Source: Streptomyces pristinaespiralis
Lineage (GTDB): Bacteria; Actinomycetota; Actinomycetes; Streptomycetales; Streptomycetaceae
Assembly (NCBI RefSeq): GCF_001278075.1
Contig: NZ_CP011340.1
Span: forward strand, 3,224,001 to 3,288,000
DNA length: 64,000 nucleotides
Reading direction: 5' to 3'
This document shows, in pieces, positions 42,039 through 49,945 of the stretch (positions are counted from its first letter, which is position 1; each line of letters begins with the position of its first letter). The notes below the pieces were generated by a model that did not search any database, was not told the origin of the DNA, and was given only the letters and a program-made list of their open reading frames with translations. Position numbers and translations under genes: made by a program.

Positions 42039-42983
42039 TCAGCTCACCCGGGCGGAGGCCGGAGAGACCGTCAGAACCAGCTCCCAGGTGTCGATCGCAT
42101 AGAGCGGGGACATCCCGTGCGCCTCGTAGAGGGAAAGGGCGCGGCTCTCGTTCTGTGTGTCCACGGCCAGGCCGACGGTGTCCCGGCCGCGGGCGGCGTA
42201 GGTGCCGAAGGCATGGCGCAGCAGATGGCTGCCGAGACCGCGGCCGCGGGCCTGCTTCCGCACACCGAGGTTCCCGATCCAGCCCATGGATTCCTTGTCG
42301 TCCCTGGTCAGCAGGACGGCCATGTCGCCTTCGCCCTCGACGCCGGCGATCCACATCAGCGACCGGTCCCGTGGCCCGAGGTCGGCCAGCCACTGCTCGT
42401 AGGTCCGCGGGTGGTGGTCGAAGTGCTCCGCGAAGGTCTCCTCCACCAGGGCGTGGGCGATCCGGTGGTCGGCGTCGGCGGTGCAGTCGCGCAGACGCAC
42501 ACCGGCGGGCGGCTCCGGCACCCGGTCGGCCTCGCTCAGCGGCCGGGTCATGACGTGGTGGCGGCGCACGGTGCGCCAGCCGCGGGCGCCGAGGAGCGCG
42601 GTGTCGAGCGTGGGCCGGACGTTGAGGTTCAGATGGAGCACGGCCCGCTCCACGCCGGCCGCGGCCGCCTTCGCGGCGGCGCGCGCCTCGATCCGCTCCA
42701 GCACCGGCACTGCCGCGTCCGGCCGGCCGGGGAGCACGTAGTGGTCGACGCCGATGTCGCCGTCACCGGAATCGCTCCAGATGATCCCGTACGCCACGAG
42801 GTCGCCCTCCTCGTGCACCAGCCAGGAGTCCTGGGCGAGGTCCACCTCGGGGTGGGCGAGGTCGGTCTCGACCGTGTGCAGCTCGGTGTCCGCCCGGCCG
42901 ATCTCCTCGATGTCGATGGCGTTCAGCAGGGCGCATATGGAGGGTGCGTCCGCGAGTGTCGCGGGCCGGACGGTGAGTGGCAT
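42039..42983 (-). CDS. Tandem-GNAT acetyltransferase
   Basis: A 314-residue protein with two GNAT-like halves. The first (PLTVRPATLADAPSICALLN) is weak in acetyl-CoA motifs. The second carries VRLRDCTADADHRIAHALVE, IGNLGVRKQARGRGLGSHLL and AVDTQNESRALSLYEAHGM, the usual pyrophosphate-binding loop and C-terminal strand. MshD (mycothiol synthase) has the same two-domain plan and size, but the sequence does not look like MshD, so a general GNAT label is safer. It lies between the two opp operons, upstream of operon 1, in the same direction. Start ATG 42983; the longer in-frame start lacks support. Confidence 0.85.
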   Translation of the reverse strand: MPLTVRPATLADAPSICALLNAIDIEEIGRADTELHTVETDLAHPEVDLAQDSWLVHEEGDLVAYGIIWSDSGDGDIGVDHYVLPGRPDAAVPVLERIEARAAAKAAAAGVERAVLHLNLNVRPTLDTALLGARGWRTVRRHHVMTRPLSEADRVPEPPAGVRLRDCTADADHRIAHALVEETFAEHFDHHPRTYEQWLADLGPRDRSLMWIAGVEGEGDMAVLLTRDDKESMGWIGNLGVRKQARGRGLGSHLLRHAFGTYAARGRDTVGLAVDTQNESRALSLYEAHGMSPLYAIDTWELVLTVSPASARVS

Positions 42984-43041
42984 ACCGCCACTGTTCGCGT
43001 CCCGGCCACGTCCCCGCAACGGATTTTCGCCGCCGTGGTGG

Positions 43042-43518
43042 CTAGGCCTGCCGGACCGCGAGGCCCACCACTGTCTCGTCGTCCTCGAACGCCCCTGTCG
43101 GGGTGAAGCCGAGGGAGTTGTAGAGCTTCGCCGCGCCGGTGTTGTGGGGGTGGTACGAGAGCCGTATCTCCTGGCAGTCCGGGCGCTTCGACAGCATCCT
43201 GATCAGCGCGGTCATCGCCTGCCGGCCCACGCCCCTGCCCTGCTCGTCCGCGTCGACGATCAGTCCGCCGACCCAGTGCGTCCCGTCCTCCTCGTCGTAC
43301 GCCCACATGACGTGGCCGACCACCGTGTCGTCGGCGAGGACACCGAGCGAGGTCCAGACCCCGCCGCGCATCGACAGCAGCAGATACCGGGCGGCGAGGG
43401 CCGCCACGAAGGTCCGTTGCTCGTCCCGCGGCGCGATGTCCGCGACGGCCCGCCAGTTGTCGTCGTCGACCGGGCACAGCGTGACGCGGCGGCCGGTCCG
43501 GTCGGTCAAGTCGTCCAT
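43042..43518 (-). CDS. GNAT-family acetyltransferase (SpeG-like)
   Basis: A 158-residue single-domain GNAT. Motifs: VGGLIVDADEQGRGVGRQAM (acetyl-CoA loop), LIRMLSKRPDCQEIRLSYHP and NTGAAKLYNSLGFTPTGAFE at the C-terminus. The opening VTLCPVDDDNWRAVADIAPR resembles polyamine (SpeG-like) acetyltransferases. The ATG at 43518 has GGAAGG upstream. It follows the terminator of opp operon 2 and precedes the tandem-GNAT gene in the same direction (59 bp apart), so these two genes may be co-transcribed. Confidence 0.85.
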   Translation of the reverse strand: MDDLTDRTGRRVTLCPVDDDNWRAVADIAPRDEQRTFVAALAARYLLLSMRGGVWTSLGVLADDTVVGHVMWAYDEEDGTHWVGGLIVDADEQGRGVGRQAMTALIRMLSKRPDCQEIRLSYHPHNTGAAKLYNSLGFTPTGAFEDDETVVGLAVRQA

Positions 43519-43633
43519 CCGGACACCTTCCGGTGCGGGCCCGCACCGGCGCAAAGGCTTTTCCCGCCCCGCCCGCCACCGCACCGTCCCGCCCCGCCAC
43601 CGCACCGTCCCGCGGCCCGCCGGACACGACGAA

Positions 43634-43663
43634 GGCGCCCGCTCCCCGGAGGGAACGGGCGCC
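43634..43663. terminator. Terminator downstream of opp operon 2
   Basis: Arms 43634-43646 and 43651-43663 pair over 13 positions with one mismatch, loop CGGA, starting 18 bp after the stop of the last ATPase gene. Confidence 0.75.
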
Positions 43664-43680
43664 CTGCGCCGACGAGGGGA

Positions 43681-44829
43681 CTACGCCGCGTGGACGACGT
43701 CCTTCTCCTCGGCGAAGTGGCACGCCGACTCGTGCGCGGCCGGGGTGTCCTGGCCCTTGAAGCGCTCCGGGACCGCGAGCAGCGGCACCTCGGTGGCGCA
43801 CTTGTCCTCCGCCTTCCAGCAACGGGTGCGGAAGCGGCAGCCCGAGGGCGGGTTGGCCGGCGACGGGACGTCACCGGTGAGGATGATCCGCTCCCGGCCC
43901 TCGCGCGCCTCGGGGTCCGGAACCGGGACCGCCGACAGCAGCGCCTGGGTGTAGGGGTGCGTCGGGTGGTCGTAGATCTGCACGTCGGTGCCGATCTCGG
44001 CCATCTTGCCGAGGTACATCACGCCGACCCGGTCCGAGATGTGCCGGACGATCGACAGGTCGTGGGCGATGAAGACGTAGGAGAGGTTGAACTCGTCCTG
44101 CAGCTTCTCCATCAGGTTGACGACCTGCGCCTGGACGGACACGTCCAGCGCGGAGACCGGCTCGTCGCAGATGATGATCTCCGGGTTGAGCGCGAGGCCG
44201 CGGGCGATGCCGATGCGCTGGCGCTGACCGCCGGAGAACTGGTGCGGGTAGCGGTGGATGTACTCCGGGTTGAGACCGACGACGTCCAGCAGCTCCTGCA
44301 CCTTGCGGCGCCGGTCACCCTTCGGGGCCACCTCGGGGTGGATGTCGAAGGGCTCGCCGATGATGTCGCCGACCGTCATACGCGGGTTGAGCGAGGTGTA
44401 CGGGTCCTGGAACACCATCTGGATGTTGCGGCGCACGGCCTTCAGCGCACGCCCCGACAGCTTGGTGATGTCCTGGCCCTTGTAGAAGACCTCGCCGGCG
44501 GTCGCCTTCTCCAGCGTCATCAGCAGCTTGGCGACGGTGGACTTGCCACAGCCGGACTCGCCGACGATGCCGAGGGTCTCGCCCTGGTAGAGGTCGAAGG
44601 AGATCCCGTCCACGGCCTTGACCGCGCCGACGTGACGCTTGAACAGGATGCCCTGGGTCAGCGGGAAGTGCTTGACCAGGTTGCGCACCTGGAGGATCGG
44701 CTCACCGCGCTCGACCGTGGCGTCGAGGGCCGCGACGGCCGCCTCCTCCGAGGTGACCTCGACGGTCTCCACCTCGGTCACGTTCGGGGTCGCGTCCACG
44801 GCCTCGTTCGTCTTCTTGAGCTCAGCCAT
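43681..44829 (-). CDS. oppF: Oligopeptide ABC transporter ATPase, OppF type (operon 2)
   Basis: A 382-residue ATPase, close paralogue of 36252-37316 but with a 35-residue acidic N-terminal extension (NEAVDATPNVTEVETVEVTS). Walker [21 protein letters not shown], signature [20 protein letters not shown] and Walker [13 protein letters not shown] are complete; Walker B has Cys where the paralogue has Ala. The oligo_HPY tail has [20 protein letters not shown] and [10 protein letters not shown]. It overlaps oppD by 8 bp. If the operon is the BldK ortholog suggested by the typA neighbour, it would power import of a developmental peptide. Confidence 0.93.
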   Translation of the reverse strand: MAELKKTNEAVDATPNVTEVETVEVTSEEAAVAALDATVERGEPILQVRNLVKHFPLTQGILFKRHVGAVKAVDGISFDLYQGETLGIVGESGCGKSTVAKLLMTLEKATAGEVFYKGQDITKLSGRALKAVRRNIQMVFQDPYTSLNPRMTVGDIIGEPFDIHPEVAPKGDRRRKVQELLDVVGLNPEYIHRYPHQFSGGQRQRIGIARGLALNPEIIICDEPVSALDVSVQAQVVNLMEKLQDEFNLSYVFIAHDLSIVRHISDRVGVMYLGKMAEIGTDVQIYDHPTHPYTQALLSAVPVPDPEAREGRERIILTGDVPSPANPPSGCRFRTRCWKAEDKCATEVPLLAVPERFKGQDTPAAHESACHFAEEKDVVHAA

Positions 44830-45880
44830 GGATCGTCTCCTTCCAGAAGTGGCACGCGCTGCCGCGGCCGGGCAGATCGCTGCCGTCCTGCTCTGTCACC
44901 GGCGCCAGAGCCGGGATCTCCGTACGGCAGATGTCGTCCGCCTTGGGGCAGCGCGGGTTGAAGGCGCAACCGGTGGGGATCTTCAGCAGGTTGGGCGGCA
45001 GACCCTTGATCGCGTACAGCTCCTGGCCCTTCTGGTCCAGGCGCGGGATCGAGTCGAGCAGACCCCGGGTGTACGGGTGCGCCGGCCGCTTGTACAGCTC
45101 GTGCACGGGCGCGGTCTCGACGATCCGGCCCGCGTACATCACGGCGATCTTGTCGGCGACGTCGGCGACGACGCCGAGGTCATGGGTGATCAGGATCAGG
45201 CCCATGTTGTACTCGCGCTGGAGCTCCGCGAGCAGGTCCATGACCTGGGCCTGGACGGTCACGTCGAGCGCGGTGGTCGGCTCGTCGGCGATGATCAGGT
45301 CCGGCTCGAGAGCCAGCGCCATGGCGATCATGATGCGCTGGCGCATACCGCCGGAGAACTGGTGGGGGTAGTCGCCGACCCGGGCCTTGGCGGCCGGGAT
45401 CTTGACCTTGTCCATCAGCTCGATGGCCTTGGCCTTGGCGTCCTTCTTGGACAGGCCCTGGTGGACGCGGAACATCTCGCCGAGCTGGTAGCCCACGGAG
45501 AGGACCGGGTTGAGGGAGGACAGCGCGTCCTGGAAGATCATCGCGATCTTCCGGCCGCGGATCTTCCGCCGCTCCTCGTTGCTCATGGTGAGCATGTCCT
45601 CGCCGCGGAACAGGATCTGTCCGTGCGGGATCTTGCCGGGGGGCATGTCGAGGATGCCCATGATGGCCTGGGCGGTGACCGACTTGCCGGAGCCGGACTC
45701 GCCGAGCACCGCCAGGGTCTCGCCGGAGTCCACGCTGTAGTTCACGCCGTTGACGGCCTTGGCGACACCGTCACGGGTGTGGAACTCGACGTGCAGGTCG
45801 CGCACTTCGAGCAGTGGACCGGATGCCTCGCCGCCCTCGCGGGGCGCCGGGACGCTTGCTGTCTTATCGATGATGGTCAC
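44822..45880 (-). CDS. oppD: Oligopeptide ABC transporter ATPase, OppD type (operon 2)
   Basis: A 352-residue ATPase starting at GTG 45880, which has GAGGAGG upstream. Walker [21 protein letters not shown], signature [20 protein letters not shown], Walker [15 protein letters not shown]. The C-terminal Cys-rich tail is [20 protein letters not shown] with GSACHFWKE. It is nearly identical in order and spacing to its operon 1 counterpart. It lies 14 bp after the OppC stop and overlaps oppF by 8 bp. Confidence 0.93.
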   Translation of the reverse strand: MTIIDKTASVPAPREGGEASGPLLEVRDLHVEFHTRDGVAKAVNGVNYSVDSGETLAVLGESGSGKSVTAQAIMGILDMPPGKIPHGQILFRGEDMLTMSNEERRKIRGRKIAMIFQDALSSLNPVLSVGYQLGEMFRVHQGLSKKDAKAKAIELMDKVKIPAAKARVGDYPHQFSGGMRQRIMIAMALALEPDLIIADEPTTALDVTVQAQVMDLLAELQREYNMGLILITHDLGVVADVADKIAVMYAGRIVETAPVHELYKRPAHPYTRGLLDSIPRLDQKGQELYAIKGLPPNLLKIPTGCAFNPRCPKADDICRTEIPALAPVTEQDGSDLPGRGSACHFWKETIHG

Positions 45881-45894
45881 GTCGTACGCCCTCC

Positions 45895-46866
45895 TCAGCG
45901 CAGCTTGGGGTCGAGGGCGTTGCGAACCGCATCGCCGAACATCAGGAACGAGAGCACCGTGATCGAGACCATCACCGACGGGATGATCAGCACGTGGGGT
46001 GCGTTACGCAGCTGCTCACGTCCACTGGACACGTCGACGCCCCACGAGACCGTCGGTTCGGCGAGGCCGACACCGAGGAAGGAGAGCGTCGCCTCCGCGG
46101 CGATGTAGCCACCGAGCGCGATGGTCGCGACGACGATGATCGGCGCGAGCGCGTTGGGCAGCACGTGCCGGGTCAGGATGCGGGTGGTCGAGGCGCCGAG
46201 CGCCTTGGCGGCCACCACGTAGTCCGCCTGCTTGATGGTGATGACCGAACCGCGGGCGACACGGGCGATCTGGGTCCAGCCCAGGAACACCAGGGCGAGG
46301 ATGACGACCCAGATGGCGCGCTTCTCGAAGCTGGTGAGGACGACGAGCGCGCCCAGCAGGAACGGGATGCCCATGAAGATGTCGGTGAGGCGGGACAGCA
46401 GGGTGTCGATCCAGCCGCCGAAGTAACCGGCGATCATGCCGACCAGGGTGCCGAGGACGGTCACCAGGGCGGTGACGCCGACGCCGACGATGATCGAGGC
46501 GCGGGCGCCGTAGACGACGCGGGCGTAGATCGAGCGGCCCTGGCCGTCGTAACCGAACCAGTCCGCCTGGAAGAAGTGGCTCCAGTTCGGCTGGCCGAGG
46601 TAGTGGTTCGCCAGGTCGGCGTCGCGCGGCGAGGCGCTGGTGAACAGGCCCGGGAACGCGGAGATGACGACGAGGAGGACGATCAGACCCGCCGAGATCA
46701 AAAACAGCGGGTTGCGGCGCAGGTCGTGCCAGGCGTCGGACCACAGGCTGCGGGCCTTGTCCGGCTTGGGCGCCCCGGTGACCAGCGCGGTGTCGGGAGC
46801 GGCAGCGGTGCTGGTGACCTTCTCGGCCCCGGTGGACGCCGCGGTGGCTGCGGTCTTCTCAGGCAT
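45895..46866 (-). CDS. oppC: Peptide ABC transporter permease, OppC type (operon 2)
   Basis: A 323-residue permease with a Thr/Ala-rich N-tail, then KARSLWSDAWHDLRRNPLFL and six helices. The ATPase-contact loop is KALGASTTRILTRHVLPNAL. The loop after helix 1 (FTSASPRDADLANHYLGQPN) is longer than in the paralogue. It overlaps oppB by 8 bp, the same overlap as in operon 1. Confidence 0.92.
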   Translation of the reverse strand: MPEKTAATAASTGAEKVTSTAAAPDTALVTGAPKPDKARSLWSDAWHDLRRNPLFLISAGLIVLLVVISAFPGLFTSASPRDADLANHYLGQPNWSHFFQADWFGYDGQGRSIYARVVYGARASIIVGVGVTALVTVLGTLVGMIAGYFGGWIDTLLSRLTDIFMGIPFLLGALVVLTSFEKRAIWVVILALVFLGWTQIARVARGSVITIKQADYVVAAKALGASTTRILTRHVLPNALAPIIVVATIALGGYIAAEATLSFLGVGLAEPTVSWGVDVSSGREQLRNAPHVLIIPSVMVSITVLSFLMFGDAVRNALDPKLR

Positions 46867-47788
46867 ACCGGATCCTCGGGTCCAGGACCGCGTAAAGCAG
46901 GTCGACGAGCAGGCTGGCGAGCAGGTAGACGAGGACGATCAGGGAGGCGATGCCGACGACGGTCGCGCCCTCGCGGCGGAAGAGTGCCTCGTAGATCGCG
47001 TCACCGACGCCCTGGACGTTGAAGATGCCCTCGGTGACGATGGCGCCGGTCATCAGGTTGCCGATGTCGGTGCCGAGGAAGGTGACCACCGGGACGAGCG
47101 AGTTGCGCATCAGGTGGACGCCGATGATCCGGCGTCGCGGCAGGCCCTTGGCGACCGCGGTGCGCATGTAGTCGGCGCGCAGGTTCTCCGCCATCGAGGT
47201 ACGGGTCAGCCGTGCCACGTAGGCGAGGGACAGCGAACCCAGAACGATCGCCGGCAGCAGGAGGTCTCCGAAGCTCTCGGAGTCCTGCACGGTCGGGGTG
47301 GTGATCCCCCACTTGAAGGCGAACAGGTACTGCATCAGGTAGCCCAGCACGAAGGAGGGCATCGAGATCAGCACGAGGGTGAGGGCGAGGAGCCCCCGGT
47401 CCCGCACGGACTCGGGACGCAGACCCGCGATGATGCCGAGGCCGATGCCGACGACCACCGTGAAGGTGAACGCGAAGAGCGTGAGCCGGATGGTGACCGG
47501 GAACGCCTGCGCGATGATGTCGGCGATGGGACGCTGGCTTGCGATCTCCGTGCCGAAGTTCCCCTGAACCAGCTCGAAGAGGTACTTCAGGTACTGCTGC
47601 CACAGCGGCAGGTCGAGACCGCGGTCATGGCGAATGGCCTCGACCACGGCGGGGTCGAAAGCCTGGTCCCCCATGAGCGCTCTGACGGGGTCGCCGGGCA
47701 GCGCGAACATCATGGCGAAGATCAAAAAGGTTGACCCGATGAACACCGGGATCATCTGGAGCAGTCGTCGTGCGACGTAGCGCCCCAT
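46859..47788 (-). CDS. oppB: Peptide ABC transporter permease, OppB type (operon 2)
   Basis: A 309-residue permease starting MGRYVARRLLQMIPVFIGST, with the contact loop AVAKGLPRRRIIGVHLMRNS and C-terminus VDLLYAVLDPRIRYA. Unlike its paralogue it lacks the two Cys in the first external loop (GDPVRALMGDQAFDPAVVEA). The start ATG is at 47788, preceded by GAGGC. It lies 127 bp after the SBP stop, with two hairpins in between. Confidence 0.92.
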   Translation of the reverse strand: MGRYVARRLLQMIPVFIGSTFLIFAMMFALPGDPVRALMGDQAFDPAVVEAIRHDRGLDLPLWQQYLKYLFELVQGNFGTEIASQRPIADIIAQAFPVTIRLTLFAFTFTVVVGIGLGIIAGLRPESVRDRGLLALTLVLISMPSFVLGYLMQYLFAFKWGITTPTVQDSESFGDLLLPAIVLGSLSLAYVARLTRTSMAENLRADYMRTAVAKGLPRRRIIGVHLMRNSLVPVVTFLGTDIGNLMTGAIVTEGIFNVQGVGDAIYEALFRREGATVVGIASLIVLVYLLASLLVDLLYAVLDPRIRYA

Positions 47789-47813
47789 GGGTGCCTCCGT
47801 GAGGGGTTAACTG

Positions 47814-47850
47814 GGTCCGGGGGCCGTCCGCACGGGACGGCCCCCGGACC
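47814..47850. terminator. Intercistronic hairpin after the SBP gene of operon 2
   Basis: A perfect 16-bp stem (47814-47829 and 47835-47850, loop GCACG). A second GC-only stem (47852-47860 with 47873-47881) follows on its right side. Being between SBP and permease genes it likely gives partial termination or 3'-end protection of SBP mRNA. Confidence 0.7.
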
Positions 47851-47915
47851 ACCGCCGCCGCCGGATGTCCGACGGCGGCGGGTGACGGCCGAGTGGGGAT
47901 GAGGCCCGCAGGCGC

Positions 47916-49532
47916 TTACTTGACGGTGACTCCGGTGAGCTCGAGGTCACCGTGGAAGTCGACCGCGACGTTGTCGACGCCCTTACCGTGGCCACCGTTG
48001 ATGCGGTAGTACCACAGCGGGATCGCCGGCATCTTCTCGAGAAGCTTCTTCTCGACCGCCTGGTAGCCCTTCACGGCCTCGTCCAGGGAGCTGGCCTTGT
48101 CCGCGTCCTCCATCATCTTGTCGATCTCCTTGTCGGAGAAACGACCGTTGTTGGACTCGGCGTTGGTGTGGTACAGCTCCTTGAGGAAGTTCACGTTGAC
48201 GGGGTAGTCGGCCACCCAGCCACCGCGGTACATCGACTTCACCTGGTCGTTGTCACGGGCCTCGAGGTCCGTGGGGAAGTCCGGCTTGGCGTCGCCGACG
48301 CAGTCGACACCGGTCGCCTTGCGGATGGACTCGCAGACCGCGGTCACCCACTCCTTGTGGCCGCCGTCGCTGTTGTACTGGATGAACAGCTTGTTCTCCG
48401 GGACGCCGCCGCCCTCGGTGATGAGCTGCTTGGCCTTCGTCGGGTTGAACGTGAAGACGTCCGTACCCAGGTCCTGGTTGCCCTTGACCTGCGGCGGCGT
48501 GAAGCTCGTCGCGGGGGTACGGGTGTTGTTCAGGACGGTCTTGGTGATCGTCTCACGGTCGATCGCCATGGACAGACCCTGGAGGACCTTGGGGTCGATG
48601 TCCTTGAACGTCTTGCTGTAGAACGCCGGGACCAGCGACTGGATGGCCGCGTACGGCTGCTCGATGGCGCCGTCACCCAGGTCCTGCTTGTACTTCGGCA
48701 GGTCCGTCGGGCCGACCTGGCGGATGATGTCCAGGTTGCCGGAGACGACGTCCTGGTACGCGGCCTCGAGGGTCGCGTAGTTCTTGAACTGGATGCCCTT
48801 GTTCGCAGCCTTGTTGGGGCCCTGGTAGTCAGGGTTGGCCGCAACCTGGATGAGCTTCTTGTGGGTCCACTTCTCGAACTTGTACGGACCGTTGCCGATC
48901 GGCTTCTGGCCGAACGCCTTCGGGTCGTCGTAGAACACCTTCGGCAGCGGCGCGAACGTCGCGTAGCCGAGCTTGTAGTTGAAGTACGGGACCTTGTCCT
49001 TCAGCTCGATCGTGAAGGTGGTGTCGTCCACGACCTTCAGACCGGACATCTTGTCGGCCTTCGGGTCACCCTTCTCGGGGTGCACGTCGTCGTAGCCGGC
49101 GATGTCCGCGAACCAGAAGCTGTTCTGCTGGTTGTTCTTGATGTTCGCGTACCAGTTCCACGCGTCGACGTACGACTGCGCGGTGACGGCCTCGCCGTTG
49201 TGGAACTTCCAGCCGGACTTCAGCTTGACGGTCCAGGTCTTCGAGTCCGTCGTCTCCACCGACTCGGCGTTGGTGTAGACGATCTCGCCCTTGGCGTCGA
49301 AGTCCAGCAGCTGCGTGAAGAGCGACTGGATCACGTACGAGCCGTTGGTCTCGTTCGTGTCGGCCGGGATCAGCGGCTTCTGCGGCTCGCCGACGTCGAT
49401 CGAGACGTAACCGGCAGGCTTGCCGGCCGGGTTCTTCTTGCCCTCTTCACCGCTGCCGCCACCACAGGCAGTGGCCGCCAGGGCGACAACGATCGCTCCC
49501 GCGACCCACTTGGCGCTCTTGGCACCACGCAT
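47916..49532 (-). CDS. Oligopeptide-binding lipoprotein (operon 2), BldKB candidate
   Basis: A 538-residue SBP_bac_5 lipoprotein. Signal and lipobox: KWVAGAIVVALAATACGGGS. Mature motifs: GEPQKPLIPADTNETNGSYV, YVDAWNWYANIKNNQQNSFW and FAPLPKVFYDDPKAFGQKPI. Codon choice is strongly biased and the gene has GAGGAGGAACCC before its ATG (49532), consistent with high expression. In S. coelicolor, from memory, the bldK peptide importer lies beside typA, as this operon does, so it may be the BldK system needed for aerial growth signalling; gene order differs from S. coelicolor, so this needs phylogeny. Confidence 0.9.
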   Translation of the reverse strand: MRGAKSAKWVAGAIVVALAATACGGGSGEEGKKNPAGKPAGYVSIDVGEPQKPLIPADTNETNGSYVIQSLFTQLLDFDAKGEIVYTNAESVETTDSKTWTVKLKSGWKFHNGEAVTAQSYVDAWNWYANIKNNQQNSFWFADIAGYDDVHPEKGDPKADKMSGLKVVDDTTFTIELKDKVPYFNYKLGYATFAPLPKVFYDDPKAFGQKPIGNGPYKFEKWTHKKLIQVAANPDYQGPNKAANKGIQFKNYATLEAAYQDVVSGNLDIIRQVGPTDLPKYKQDLGDGAIEQPYAAIQSLVPAFYSKTFKDIDPKVLQGLSMAIDRETITKTVLNNTRTPATSFTPPQVKGNQDLGTDVFTFNPTKAKQLITEGGGVPENKLFIQYNSDGGHKEWVTAVCESIRKATGVDCVGDAKPDFPTDLEARDNDQVKSMYRGGWVADYPVNVNFLKELYHTNAESNNGRFSDKEIDKMMEDADKASSLDEAVKGYQAVEKKLLEKMPAIPLWYYRINGGHGKGVDNVAVDFHGDLELTGVTVK

Positions 49533-49945
49533 GGGTTCCTCCTCATGAGTCCACTTGTCACTACAAGAGGGGCACCGTTCTACGCGCGCTGACACCCCTG
49601 ACAGCGCTCGTCAAGTGCCCCGAGTGTGCTCGTGAGTCGGCGCTCCCCACAGCGCATGACCCATTGACCCGAGCTCAATGGAGCCAACTATTAAGTAGGA
49701 CAGGCTTGTAAACCACACCTAAAGGGTCTCGTTTTGACAACATCAGAGAGGGACTCCAGCCCGAAATCCGGACAAAGCGATCCCAGACAGACACCCGCGA
49801 AACGGACCGTTAACACATGTTCCGGAGTGCGACGGCCGATATCCGGACACTCGGACCATGAAAACGAGTTGACGAACGGCCCGGCCCTCCACAGTCTCTG
49901 CGGAGGGCCGGGCCGTCGGTTCAGCGGTTTTCCAGAGCTTTACCG
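49533..49945. other. Upstream region of opp operon 2 and typA terminator
   Basis: 413 bp without a gene. Near typA there is a strong hairpin (49876-49916). Between 49670 and 49740 the DNA is AT-rich; on the minus strand TTTACA, 16 bp, TAGTTG is a possible promoter for the SBP gene, giving a leader of about 140 nt. A short repeat CTTGT-4-ACAAG (49554-49567) lies just before the Shine-Dalgarno. No coding signal was seen. Confidence 0.45.
49876..49916. terminator. typA terminator
   Basis: A perfect 15-bp outer stem (49876-49890 and 49902-49916) with a partly paired inner loop, 30 bp after the typA stop. Confidence 0.85.

Noticed and set aside
42039..42983. Mycothiol synthase MshD
   Set aside because: Same two-GNAT plan and size, but the sequence lacks the MshD-like pattern I know, so only a GNAT label is justified.
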